Below are positions 36,338 to 46,700 of a stretch of 64,000 nt of DNA, in pieces. The notes beneath the pieces were generated by a model. That model was given only the letters and a program-made list of their open reading frames with translations. It was not told the DNA's origin and did no database searches. The stretch covers positions 4,216,001 through 4,280,000 of the forward strand of contig NZ_CP094527.1 of the NCBI RefSeq assembly GCF_022811725.1. Direction: 5' to 3'. The translations under genes and the position numbers were made by a program. Source of the stretch: Mucilaginibacter sp. SMC90 (lineage in GTDB: Bacteria; Bacteroidota; Bacteroidia; Sphingobacteriales; Sphingobacteriaceae). Position 1 is the first letter of the stretch. Each line of letters begins with the position of its first letter.

Positions 36338-38305
36338 TTAATCATGGCTGGCCGCATCACGGGCCATCTCAACAATTACTTCATCAAGGCGTTCAAGTTC
36401 TGTTATCATATAATCAAGTATCTCAACATCGGCAGGGTTATCTTTTAACAGTCCTGCAAGTCCTTTTAAATTGGCAACCGGGCTGCGCATATAGTGCGAC
36501 TGTTTCCAGGCCATATTTTTTATGCGGTTAATATGATTATGAATCCGTTCGTAAGCAACTTTCAGGTTATTTTCGATATTCTTTCTTTCGGTGATATCGT
36601 AAAGGGCCAGCATCAGGCCTAATATATTATCATGACTGTCTGTTATAGGGAATAAGCGCACATAAAACCAGCATTTTGAGCCATCTGCCTGAACATAGTC
36701 CACTTCATAGCTTACATTTTGACCGTTTAAAACCTGTTGGTTAAATTCAACAAATTGCGGAAACCGCTCGGGCGGAAAAAAATCGGCAAGCTTATCTCCA
36801 TTTTGAGGATCATGGTTAAACTGGCCCCTTACAAATGCTACAGCTTTATGATTAAATGCTAAAACCTTAAGATCTTTATCAAACAGGGCATAAGCGGTGT
36901 CGGTTGTGTTTAAAATGGTTTGCAGGTTTGCCTCCGATTTTTGAAGCAATTCTTCCGACCGGAGTTTTTCGGTGATATCATTAGCAATTGAAAGCCTCAC
37001 CAGGCGTCCCTCATATATGATATCCTGGCCAAAGATCTGAACGTTTATCATCGATCCATTTTTTTTTCGATGGAGTGTAGTCATTGTATTGCCCCACAAA
37101 GGCGCCTCTTCGGCGTACCCTCTATACATTTCAGCCCATTCTTCTGGAGGTCTTACATCCTTGATAGTCATGCTTAAAAATTCCTCGGCTGTATAACCAT
37201 AGTGTTTGGTAGCCGCATGGTTTACCGCAATTATCGATAGGTCATTTTTGGCTATCATCCACATAGGTAATGGATTGCTATCAAAAAGAAGCTTATATTT
37301 TTGTTCAGATAACCGCAGTTCCTCTTCAATTTTCTTCCTCTCGGTTATATCTATCATCGAGCCGATAATGGTTGGTTCATCATCAATTTTTGCCCTTGTA
37401 CCGTAAAATTCAACCCAATTGTTTGAACCATCTTTACAGCGTCCCATCACCTCATAATTCACACTTTCAACTTCGCCCGAAAGCCTGGCCCTTACATGTT
37501 CGGTAGTTGTGGCCTTATATTGATCGCTGATAATAACATCAACGGACGAAACTCCAATTAATTCATGAGGTTCATAACCAAAAACATGTGCAAACCTCGG
37601 GTTAACATAAATAAACGTACCTTTTTGAACTATGTAAACCCCAACCATTGATTTTTCGGCCAGCGTGCGGAATTTAAGTTCGGCCTCTTTAAGTCCGGCC
37701 TCCATAATTTTACGGCTTGTAATATCACGAGCTATCACCAGTACGCTATCTTTGGTAAATCTTTTCACGTTGATCTCCACGTCAAAAACCTGCCCGTTTT
37801 TCTTTACAAAACGGCGTTCTTTCATAACTGCATTATGCAAATCATCCGGACCAAGCGTTACCGGTTCGGCCTTCAAATTTTCAGGATCAATGATCTGTGT
37901 TGCCTTAAGCTGCAGCAATTCTTCGCGGTTATAGCCGGTCATCCTGCACATACTGGCATTTACTTCGGTAAAACGTCCTTCAAAGTCAATTACATATATG
38001 GCATCGGAGGCATGCTCAATAAGGGAACGATATTTTTCTTCGCTGACCTCAAGTTTAACAACCGTATTAACAAGTTCAGAAGCATGATGATGCATTCGTT
38101 CGGTAAGGGCAGTATTAAGATCGATGATCCTGTTTTCGGCTTCAAGCCTCTTTTTTTCAAAGTAGTTGAGCAAAATCAGGGCGATGCCTGATATTACTAT
38201 ATAAACTAACGTATTTAACAGCCAGTTTCTTTGCAGCAGATTAAAAACAAGCATGATAAGCAGGCTTATGATAACAATAATCTTGTTTTTCTGCGGATAG
38301 TTCAT
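36338..38305 (-). CDS. Multi-PAS membrane sensor with an orphan dimerisation domain
   Basis: Protein of 655 residues: two membrane helices near the N-terminus (IIVIISLLIMLVFNLL, TLVYIVISGIALILLNYF), then four PAS/PAC domains (about 88-205, 208-325, 328-455, 458-580). It ends in a HisKA-like helix with QSHYMRSPVANLKGL and stops before any HATPase_c domain. The stop lies 6 bp from a terminator, so this is the natural end and not a visible frameshift. It may signal by pairing with another kinase, or the family may use this short form as a binding platform. Confidence 0.85.
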   Translation of the reverse strand: MNYPQKNKIIVIISLLIMLVFNLLQRNWLLNTLVYIVISGIALILLNYFEKKRLEAENRIIDLNTALTERMHHHASELVNTVVKLEVSEEKYRSLIEHASDAIYVIDFEGRFTEVNASMCRMTGYNREELLQLKATQIIDPENLKAEPVTLGPDDLHNAVMKERRFVKKNGQVFDVEINVKRFTKDSVLVIARDITSRKIMEAGLKEAELKFRTLAEKSMVGVYIVQKGTFIYVNPRFAHVFGYEPHELIGVSSVDVIISDQYKATTTEHVRARLSGEVESVNYEVMGRCKDGSNNWVEFYGTRAKIDDEPTIIGSMIDITERKKIEEELRLSEQKYKLLFDSNPLPMWMIAKNDLSIIAVNHAATKHYGYTAEEFLSMTIKDVRPPEEWAEMYRGYAEEAPLWGNTMTTLHRKKNGSMINVQIFGQDIIYEGRLVRLSIANDITEKLRSEELLQKSEANLQTILNTTDTAYALFDKDLKVLAFNHKAVAFVRGQFNHDPQNGDKLADFFPPERFPQFVEFNQQVLNGQNVSYEVDYVQADGSKCWFYVRLFPITDSHDNILGLMLALYDITERKNIENNLKVAYERIHNHINRIKNMAWKQSHYMRSPVANLKGLAGLLKDNPADVEILDYMITELERLDEVIVEMARDAASHD

Positions 38306-38447
38306 TCAAATAATATAATAAGCAAAGGCCTGCGTAAAACGACTATCTAATTTTTCAACAAAACCGATTTAGGTGAGCAAAGGTAAATTACAACTAATCT
38401 GTTAATAACGGGAATCATCTGTGAAATAATATAAAAATGCTGGCAAC

Positions 38448-39224
38448 CTATTTTAACTTGTCCTTAAAAAAAGCATGCAATGCCTGCTGCGTAAACGCCG
38501 ACAAAACAAGTTCCCCACTTATGGCAGCACGTTGTTTAAGTAAATCATCCCAATCGGCCGTGCCTTCCCAAAGTACCTGCTTTAAATGGGCAAGTGCTGC
38601 CGGGTTATATAAAGCCAGCTTTTGTGCAAGTTCAGATACAGCCGCGTCAAGACCAGGGAGATCTTCATACACTTCATTATACAAACCATTTTGCTTTGCC
38701 CATTGAGCAGTTTGAAAATCAGCAGTCCTGATGCTAAGTTGAGAAAATGCAGGCAACCCCGTTTTGCGGATCACTGCAGGAGCAATTACAAAAGGGCCAA
38801 TACCAATAGTAAGCTCACTTAACTTTACTGATGCCGCTTCGCTGGCCAGGCAGTAGTCGGCAGCAGCAGCAAGGCCAACGCCTCCTCCCACTGCTTTTCC
38901 CTGTACCCTTGCGATAATTATTTTAGGACATTTACGGCAAGCGCTGATTACGTTGGCAAACCCTTCAAAAAATGACGTACCGGTGTCCTTATCTTTAATT
39001 TGTAACAACTCATCAAAACTTGCACCTGCACAAAAAGTACGGTCGCCCCCGCTCTTTAAAACAATAACCTTTGTTTTTGGATCGCTACCGGCGCTGGATA
39101 TGGCTTCGGCAAGCTGTTTTAATAATGCCGATGGCAATGAATTTTGTGCCGGATGATAAAAACTAATGATTGCTATCCCACCCGTTTCGTTTATAATGGA
39201 TACATTTCCGTTTTCGGCAGACAT
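38448..39224 (-). CDS. Enoyl-CoA hydratase/isomerase family protein
   Basis: Crotonase-fold protein of 258 residues. The oxyanion-hole segments are visible in DRTFCAGASFDELLQ and QGKAVGGGVGLAAAADYCLA, and the C-terminal helices end in AFTQQALHAFFKDKLK. Family members hydrate or isomerise enoyl-CoA esters in fatty-acid or aromatic degradation. The catalytic glutamate pair of classical hydratases is not clearly conserved where expected, so the exact reaction is open. No beta-oxidation operon is adjacent. Confidence 0.85.
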   Translation of the reverse strand: MSAENGNVSIINETGGIAIISFYHPAQNSLPSALLKQLAEAISSAGSDPKTKVIVLKSGGDRTFCAGASFDELLQIKDKDTGTSFFEGFANVISACRKCPKIIIARVQGKAVGGGVGLAAAADYCLASEAASVKLSELTIGIGPFVIAPAVIRKTGLPAFSQLSIRTADFQTAQWAKQNGLYNEVYEDLPGLDAAVSELAQKLALYNPAALAHLKQVLWEGTADWDDLLKQRAAISGELVLSAFTQQALHAFFKDKLK

Positions 39225-39306
39225 ATTTTATGGTTTATATCAGGTTTTGAGGCCAATATCAGAAGTATTTAGGTAAGCCGCAATTTTGAGCCGAAATAAC
39301 ACGTGT

Positions 39307-40974
39307 TTATTTTTGAAGCAACGGCAACTCAAAATAAAAAGTAGCACCTTCGCCCAATTCACTTTCAACGCCTATATCGCCTTTATGGTTGTTAATAATC
39401 TCGGCCGAGATATAAAGTCCCATGCCAAGCCCGCTCGCCATAAATTTCTTGTCCTCGACACGATAAAACCGCTCAAAGATATGCTCAATTTGCCCGGCCG
39501 ACAGGCCGATGCCAAAGTCGGTGACAGATACACGCACTTTTCCGTTTACGCTTGCGGTTTTAATGATGATCTTCTTATTATCGGTTGAATATTTTACAGA
39601 GTTATTAATGAAATTTACAAGTACCTGCTCCAGGCGTCCGGCATTGCCATCTACATAAAAGTTGCTTTCTGATTTATTAATAAAATCAAATTCGGGATAA
39701 AGATGAACAGCGCTTTCAAGGGTCAGCGATACCAAATCGCGAAGATTTACTTCTGCCATGGCGTATTCAAGCCTGCCAGCATGTATTTTGCTCACATCAA
39801 GCAAATCGTTTACCAGCCGCTGAAGTTTGTTTAGAGCCCCGCTTGCCTTTTCAACATATTGCTTCACCATTGGAGGGACTTCCTCCCTTTTATAAACCGT
39901 GATAAGCTGCAAGTAACCTTTCAGGCTGGTTAAAGGCGTTTTAAGTTCATGACTGGCAACACCAATAAATTCGTCTTTTAAATCAAGCTGCTTTTTCTGT
40001 TCTTCAATATCAGTAGCGGTACCAACCCAAAAAAGGATTTCTCCGGTATCGTCTCTTAAAGGTACTGCCCGGTTAAGGTGCCAGCGATAAGTATTATCCC
40101 AGCGCAGGTACCTGTTCTCCAACTCAAAAACACTTCCGTTTTTTAAAGAATCCAGGTAAACATCCATCGTTTTCTGCAAATCATCGGGGTGCACAATCTG
40201 TTGCCAGCCCCAGCCTGCTGTTTCGCCATACCGCCTGCCCGTATAATCAAACCAACGCTGGTTGTAAAAATTTACTTCTCCACCGGGCAGGTTTGTCCAT
40301 GTCATTTGAGGTATGTTATTAGCCAGCAGCTTAAAGTGCTCGCGGCTGATCAGCAAATCGCTGGTGCGCTCTCTTACTGTGTCTTCAAGTTCATTATTTA
40401 GCCTTTCGGCAATATTTTGAGCTTCCTCAAGCTGATCATTCTTTATTTTCAGCTCCCATTCCGTTTCCTTTTGAGCAGTTAAATCGGTTAAAATCAAGCT
40501 TAACGCTGTTCCTTCATCAAGATCAAGGGTAGTACATGACAGCAAACAGGGCGTTAATTTACCATCCAGGCTTGATAGCAAGATCTCACCTTTACAGTCG
40601 TTGTTCCAGCCATCTTTTATTACTTCCTCATATTTTCCTGCGGATACCTCTGCAATGAAATTATCAAAATAAATGCCGATCACTTTTTCAAGCGGCTCAT
40701 TAACCATTGCCGCAAAGCGCGAATTACTATATAAAATAATTCCTTTGCGGTTAAGGGTAACAGCCCCTTCGTTCATTTTTTCAATAAAAACCCGGTAGGT
40801 TTGATCAGCTGTTTTTAGCGTGTAAAGCTGGTGCCCTTCATCACCCTTAACCACAAGCGCATCAACCTGACCGCTGCGAATGGCATCAATGGTATCATTG
40901 GCTTCTTCTAACTGAAAACGCAACTCATTATTTTCGGCCAGCAACTGCTCATATGTATATTTAACTGACTCCAT
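39307..40974 (-). CDS. PAS histidine kinase of the kai operon
   Basis: Soluble kinase of 555 residues from the ATG at 40974, 2 bp after the kaiB2 stop (a TTG two codons earlier overlaps that stop). An N-terminal coiled coil with a YEQLLAENNELRFQLEEAN segment leads into two PAS domains (about 60-175 and 215-335, the second with HPDDLQKTMDVY), then HisKA (FIGVASHELKTPLTSLKGY) and HATPase_c (NFINNSVKYS, DFGIGLSAGQ, GLGMGLYISAEI). No membrane span. As last gene of kaiC-kaiB-kaiB2 it is the likely output or input kinase of that module, like SasA in cyanobacteria, although it lacks SasA's KaiB-like domain. Confidence 0.9.
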   Translation of the reverse strand: MESVKYTYEQLLAENNELRFQLEEANDTIDAIRSGQVDALVVKGDEGHQLYTLKTADQTYRVFIEKMNEGAVTLNRKGIILYSNSRFAAMVNEPLEKVIGIYFDNFIAEVSAGKYEEVIKDGWNNDCKGEILLSSLDGKLTPCLLSCTTLDLDEGTALSLILTDLTAQKETEWELKIKNDQLEEAQNIAERLNNELEDTVRERTSDLLISREHFKLLANNIPQMTWTNLPGGEVNFYNQRWFDYTGRRYGETAGWGWQQIVHPDDLQKTMDVYLDSLKNGSVFELENRYLRWDNTYRWHLNRAVPLRDDTGEILFWVGTATDIEEQKKQLDLKDEFIGVASHELKTPLTSLKGYLQLITVYKREEVPPMVKQYVEKASGALNKLQRLVNDLLDVSKIHAGRLEYAMAEVNLRDLVSLTLESAVHLYPEFDFINKSESNFYVDGNAGRLEQVLVNFINNSVKYSTDNKKIIIKTASVNGKVRVSVTDFGIGLSAGQIEHIFERFYRVEDKKFMASGLGMGLYISAEIINNHKGDIGVESELGEGATFYFELPLLQK

Positions 40975-40976
40975 GA

Positions 40977-41312
40977 TCAACTTTCTGAATATATACCAAG
41001 CCCTTTCAAAACTTTGGGAGTATCTGACATATCTCCTATAAGTTTCCTTTCAATGCCAGGAGATTTTTTGATAAGCAATGGCAGTGCTACAATCTGCTCA
41101 GCTTCGGCTATTAGCGGCTGTTGATAAACATCAATTATTTCCAGCTCGTAATTAGCTTTTATATGTTGTTCACAAATATTTTTAAGATTAGTAATAGCCC
41201 GGATAGAATTAGGCGATGCTCCAATCACAAATAAACGCAATCGAAAAAGTTGGTTTTCCCCTTCACTTAAATTATTATCGGCATTTAAAGGCGATTGGTT
41301 TTGCTCCGTCAT
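40977..41312 (-). CDS. Divergent KaiB-like protein
   Basis: Thioredoxin-like KaiB homologue of 111 residues, with about 20 extra N-terminal residues. It matches KaiB at LRLFVIGASPNSIRAITNLK and at the GDMS...VLKGLGI tail, but differs in the middle (VALPLLIKKSPGIERKLIGD). It follows the first kaiB with no gap, so the two are translated together. Having two different KaiB proteins beside one KaiC suggests separate jobs, for example one binding KaiC and one binding the kinase. Confidence 0.88.
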   Translation of the reverse strand: MTEQNQSPLNADNNLSEGENQLFRLRLFVIGASPNSIRAITNLKNICEQHIKANYELEIIDVYQQPLIAEAEQIVALPLLIKKSPGIERKLIGDMSDTPKVLKGLGIYSES

Positions 41313-41612
41313 TTATTTATTATTTACAGGCCTGATGTTTAATCCAACCAATACTTTCTCTTCGTTACTTAAATCGCCTATTATTTTGCGAATCGGTTCA
41401 GGCACTTTCCTTACTAATGTCGGAACAGCAAAAATCTGATCACCCTCCGCCAATTGTGGCTGCTGCAGTAAGTCAATTACTTCAATAACATATTGACCTT
41501 TTAAATGTTCTTCACAATATTTTTTAAGATTGGTAAGCGCAGTAACGGATTTTGCCGTTTTCCCTGCCACATACAATCTTAATTCATACTTTATAGCTTC
41601 TTCCAGTTCCAT
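41313..41612 (-). CDS. kaiB: KaiB circadian-clock-family protein
   Basis: KaiB homologue of 99 residues, very close in layout to the cyanobacterial protein: YELRLYVAGKTAKSVTALTN, then VIEVIDLLQQPQLAEGDQI, AVPTLVRKVPEPIRKIIGDL and SNEEKVLVGLNI. The segment that switches fold in cyanobacterial KaiB before it binds KaiC is retained. Its ATG overlaps the kaiC stop by one base (TAATG), implying translational coupling. Confidence 0.94.
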   Translation of the reverse strand: MELEEAIKYELRLYVAGKTAKSVTALTNLKKYCEEHLKGQYVIEVIDLLQQPQLAEGDQIFAVPTLVRKVPEPIRKIIGDLSNEEKVLVGLNIRPVNNK

Positions 41613-43360
41613 TACTTTTTACTTTTTGATTTACTTTTAGGAGCATCGGCATTACCACGGCGGATATTTGTTATCTCCTGCCTGTTTTTTTCAATGATGT
41701 CCTGTTTTAACTCTTCTTCAAGGTACATTTTATTCAGTTCTTCCTCGGCCGATTCAAACTCAGCCTGCAGGTTTGCAATTTTCGATTCGAGCATCATCCG
41801 CCTGCGCAGTATCTCTTTATCCTTGCGGGTTACGGCAAAGTCCCTGAGCGCCACGCCTGTTTTTTCTTTTAGCTTTTGTGCCTCACGTGCCGATCCGGTA
41901 AGCACCCCTTCAGGGCCAAGGTATACATCAACCAGGTTCAAGCCATTATCAGTTATTGTAAACTCACGCACTTGATTCGAGTGGCTCATCCCACGAGATT
42001 TCATAATGTACAAGCCCCTGTTGCGTTCGCCGTTCGACTCAATATCCCTCACAAGCAACCAGGCATCAACTAATGATGACACACCCTCATCAGTTTGTTC
42101 GCTTACAATTGTATTAAGGCTAAGCGCAGTGAACATAACGGTGATCTGCTCGTCCTGTAAAAAATCAATCAGCCTGATAAGCATGGATTTCACCTCACTT
42201 ACCGAGCCTACTGTGATGAGATTTGTGATTGGATCAAGGATCACAGCTGCGGGTTTAAACCTTTTAATAATCTTATAAATAGCAACAAGGTGCATTTCAA
42301 GTCCGTAAAGTGTAGGACGCGAGGCGTGAAATTTAAGCAAGCCACTATCAACGTGTTTTTTCAGATCGATATTGATTGATCCCATATTCCGGATGATCTG
42401 CTTTGGAGATTCCTCGAACGCAAAATAAAGACACCGCTTTTTATTGCGGCAAACTTCGTTGGCAAAACTGGCTGCGATACTTGTTTTACCGGTACCTGCC
42501 GTGCCCGAAACCAAAATACTGCTTCCCTCGAAAAAGCCTTTGCCTCCAAACATACTGTCAAGCGAGGGAATACCTGAAGAAATCCGCTTTGATGACACCT
42601 CCTTTTCAAGTTTTAAAGAAGTAACCGGTAGTACTGAAATGCCTTCTTCGTCAATTAAAAACGGATACTCATTAGTACCATGCTGCGAGCCACGATATTT
42701 TACTACACGCAAACGACGGGTTGAGATTTGATTGATGACCCTGTGATCAAGCAATATCACGCAATCAGAAACATACTCCTCAAGTCCCTGGCGTGTCAGT
42801 GAAACTCCGTCGCCCTTTTCGCCTGTGATAACAGCTGTAACGCCTTTATCTTTTAAAAAATTAAAAAGCCTTCTCAATTCGGCACGAAGTATAACCTGAT
42901 TTGACAAACCAGAAAAAAGGTTCTCCAGCGTATCCAAAACCACCCTTTTGGCCCCAATACTATCAATAGCATAACCTAAACGAATAAATAACCCTTCCAG
43001 GTCATATTCGCCGGTTTCTTCAATCTCGCTGCGGTCAATATGCACGTGATCAAGCCTGATCTTTTTATCATCCTGAAGTTTTCGCAAATCAAATCCAAGC
43101 GAGGCAACGTTAGATGCCAGTTCATCTGCTTTCTCTTCAAAAGCCATAAATACGCCGGGTTCATTAAACTCGGTAGCACCCCTGACTATAAACTCAAGTG
43201 ACATCAATGTTTTACCGCACCCTGCCTCACCACATATTAGTGTAGGCCTCCCTTTTGGTATACCACCACCTGTTATTTCATCTAAACCAGTAATGCCAGT
43301 AGGGGTTTTAGGCAATTGTTCAAATGTTGTTAACTGTTGTTTTTTTTGCAATTTGGTCAT
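41612..43360 (-). CDS. kaiC: KaiC circadian-clock-family ATPase
   Basis: Double-domain RecA-like ATPase/autokinase of 582 residues. CI: Walker A GEAGCGKT (44-51), glutamates E75-E76, Walker B VVLDT (140-144). CII: Walker A GTAGTGKT (286-293), E316-E317, Walker B around VILD (373-376). Aligned with the cyanobacterial phosphosites (T426, S431, T432), this protein has T423, S428 and S429, so the phospho-pair is Ser-Ser. Beyond residue 490 the KaiA-binding tail is replaced by about 70 residues of heptad-like coiled coil (ILRRRMMLESKIANLQAEFE...) and a lysine/serine end. First gene of the kaiC-kaiB-kaiB2-kinase operon. Confidence 0.95.
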   Translation of the reverse strand: MTKLQKKQQLTTFEQLPKTPTGITGLDEITGGGIPKGRPTLICGEAGCGKTLMSLEFIVRGATEFNEPGVFMAFEEKADELASNVASLGFDLRKLQDDKKIRLDHVHIDRSEIEETGEYDLEGLFIRLGYAIDSIGAKRVVLDTLENLFSGLSNQVILRAELRRLFNFLKDKGVTAVITGEKGDGVSLTRQGLEEYVSDCVILLDHRVINQISTRRLRVVKYRGSQHGTNEYPFLIDEEGISVLPVTSLKLEKEVSSKRISSGIPSLDSMFGGKGFFEGSSILVSGTAGTGKTSIAASFANEVCRNKKRCLYFAFEESPKQIIRNMGSINIDLKKHVDSGLLKFHASRPTLYGLEMHLVAIYKIIKRFKPAAVILDPITNLITVGSVSEVKSMLIRLIDFLQDEQITVMFTALSLNTIVSEQTDEGVSSLVDAWLLVRDIESNGERNRGLYIMKSRGMSHSNQVREFTITDNGLNLVDVYLGPEGVLTGSAREAQKLKEKTGVALRDFAVTRKDKEILRRRMMLESKIANLQAEFESAEEELNKMYLEEELKQDIIEKNRQEITNIRRGNADAPKSKSKSKK

Positions 43361-43752
43361 ATAAATCTGATCTGTTTAAGCTGCCTGTATACCATAACCA
43401 TCAAGCATACAGGTTTTTGTTTTTATTGGTAAGGTAATAGTGATACCGGTAAAATTGTTTTGTTTTTTTGATTTCCAAACTGTAAAAAATTAAAAACAAT
43501 ATCAAACTATTAATGCTAATAATACGAATAAATAAAACATATCAATTAAAACAACAACAACCTATATCTCTAAAAGTAAACTTAAACATTTATACACGTT
43601 TCTTGTTTCCATAAACAACATTTAGAATAGGCAGCTGCTGTTAAGGGTACCTGAACAAAATCGTTTTGTAAAACTTAAAATGAAATACAAACCCCGCTTG
43701 TGTTTAGTATTTTCAACCATTATGGATTATATTTATATGTTTTATCCGTACA
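43361..43752. promoter_or_regulatory. Divergent promoter region kaiC / multi-PAS kinase
   Basis: A 392-bp AT-rich gene-free region between divergent kaiC and the 1000-residue kinase. I see long T- and A-runs and a short dyad CAAAATCGTTTTG near 43656, but no exact match to the phylum's TTG-N17-20-TAnnTTTG promoter on either strand. TATATTTA at about 43727-43734 is the nearest -7-like element for the kinase gene. The length suggests regulated, possibly shared, control. Confidence 0.45.
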
Positions 43753-46700
43753 ATGAATAATTCCACAAACCTGCATCCACAATTAAACGAGGATATTTTC
43801 CGTATTCTGATTAAGGAGTCCCCTACTCCTGTTGCTTTGTATATGGGTGAAGGTATGGAGATCAGGATAGCCAACAAGGCTATTATTGATATTTGGGGTA
43901 AAGGTGAAGATGTAATTGGCCGCACTTATTTCAACTTGTTGCCCGAGCTTGAAGCGCAGGGCTTCCATGCTATATTATTAAACGTGTATAAAAGCGGCAT
44001 CGCTTACGAGGGTAAAGAAGAAAAAGTTGATCTTTTAATTAACGGCAACATCGAAGAGTTTTATTTCAACTTTACTTTTAAACCACTGCATAATGACAAA
44101 GGCGAAGTTTGGGGGATACTTAACACGGCAGCCGATGTTACCGAACTGGTAACTACGCGTCAAAAACTTGCCAAAAGTGAACAACGCTTTCAATTTGCCC
44201 TGCAGGCTGCCGAGCTTGGCACCTGGGATTTAAACCCCAAATTGCAAACTGTAATATGGGACGAGCGCTGCAAAGAGCTATGCGGTTTTCAAAAAAACGA
44301 CGAAATACAATATACCGATTTGTTGAAATTTGTGCACCCGGAAGATGCACAACGATTACGCGCCGCAGTAATACAGGCATACAACCCGGCAAGCGGCGGT
44401 AACTATGATGTAATTGTGCGCTCTATTGACCATGCCGGGCATTTAAAATACTGGATCCATCTTAAAGGAAAGGCCTATTTTAATAATAACGACGAACCCA
44501 TCCGTTTTGCCGGAACTGTGCAGGATATAACCCGCGAAATATTGGACAAGCAGGAGCAACAAAAACTGCTTGCATTAATTGATAATACTGCCGATATGAT
44601 TGCAGTAGGCAGCATGGATGGCAATGTTACCTATATCAACAAAACTACTTATGCGCTTTTAGGTATCGGGAGCGCAAAAGAAGCTCTGATACCTGGCGTT
44701 GAATATTTTCCAAATGATGAGTCGGGCAAGGTAAATAACCAGATAATACCTTCCGTACAACAACATGGCAAGTGGGAAGGTGAAATGCATTACCGGCATT
44801 TTAAAACAGGCGAAAACATTTCTGTATATGTTAGCTGTTTCAGGATTGATGACCCTTTGAATGGCTTACCCATTGGTATGGCTTCTGTAGCCCGCGACCT
44901 TCGCCCCGAAAAAGCGGCAAGAAACGAACAATACAAGCTGCTGTCACTCATTAATCATAGTTCAGATTTTGTAAGTCTTTCGGACCTTGATGGTAATGTG
45001 ACCTATGTAAACACAGCCGGGCAAAAAATGCTGGGTATTAAAGGCATCAATGAGCACAAAAGACATAATAGCGAATTCCTAATGCCTGATGAGCTTAGTA
45101 AGCTAAAGGATAAGGTAAATACCACTTTGATGAATGAAGGCCGGTGGAGTGGAGAAATAGTTTACCGCCATTTTCAAACCGGAGAGGCCATACCTGTATA
45201 CGGTACCACTATGCTGGTTTACGATGCCGTAACAGGATTGCCGCAGGGCCGGGCTTCAATTGCCCGGGATATGCGACGAGAAATAGCCGATAAAAAAGCC
45301 CTTACCGATAGTGAGCAATTGCTCAAAAGCATTACAAATGCATCGCCTACGGCGCTTTGGATGGCAGATACCGAAGGTAATATTACCTATGTAAACCAAA
45401 CCTGGATTGATTGGACGGGCATTAAATTCAACGATAATTTGAGGGCCGGATGGACCATTGCCATTTTAGAAGACGACCGGGCCCGGGCTGTCGAAAAGTT
45501 TTTAGCAGATTTAAATGCGCGCCGGTTTTACGAAGTTGATTTTAGAATTACACGCCGGGATGGTGAAATAAGATGGTGCATAGCAACTGGTAATCCGCTA
45601 TATAACCAACGGGGGGAGTTTACCGGATATGTAGGTGCCTGTACAGACGTTACCGATAAAACACTTGCCGAACGTGAAGTACAATTACGAAACAGGGAAC
45701 TCAATGACCAGATCAGGCAGTTTGAGTTTGTTACCGATTTTATGCCTGTACAGCTTTGGACAGCACGTACAGATGGCGAGCTTGACTATGTTAACCGGCG
45801 GGCTGTAGATTATTTTGGTATTGCTGCAAGCGAGATAGCCGGCCCCGACTGGCTTAACGGAATTCATCCCGACGACAGGGACGATTGCATTGAAGCCTGG
45901 ACCAATGCAGTAAATACCGGAAGCGTTTATCAATGCGAATTCAGATTAAAAGATAAAGACCAGAATTACAAATGGCACCTGGCCAGGGCTTTACCTTTTA
46001 TCATTGACGGACAAATCATTAAATGGTTTGGTACTAATACAGATATTGATGAGCAGAAACAGCTTCAACGCCAAAAAGATGATTTTTTAGGTATCGCCAG
46101 TCACGAATTAAAAACTCCTGTAACCAGCATAAAAGCTTATGCCCAGGTGCTCGGTGCCATGCTTACTAAAGAAGGTGAGCATAAAAAGGCCGAAATGGTG
46201 CTCAGGATGGATGCCCAGGTTAACCGCCTTACCAATCTCATCGGCGATTTACTTGACGTTACTAAAATCAACTCGGGCAGGCTGCAGTTTAATAAAACAT
46301 GGTTCGATTTTAATGAAGCCGTGCAGGAAACCGTTGAAGACCTCCAGCATACCACCCAAAAACATAAGCTTGTACAAACCTATTCCCAAACAGGCAAAAT
46401 CTACTCAGACAAAGATCGTATAAGTCAGGTTATTACAAATCTTATTACAAACGCTATCAAGTATTCACCGCATACCGATACCATTATTATCACTACCAGC
46501 CGCCAAAACAATGAAGCCATTGTTTGTATACAGGATTTTGGCATTGGCATACCCAACGATAAAAAGGACCGGGTGTTTGAACAGTTTTATCGGGTAAGTG
46601 GAAATAAGCAGCATACTTTCCCCGGTTTGGGGTTAGGATTATACATCTCTTCAGAAATTATCAAGCGCGAAGGCGGCAGAATGTGGGTAAACAGCATTGA

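Noticed and set aside
43361..43752. kaiA or another clock input gene in the divergent gap
   Set aside because: No open frame of sufficient length; the gap looks purely regulatory.
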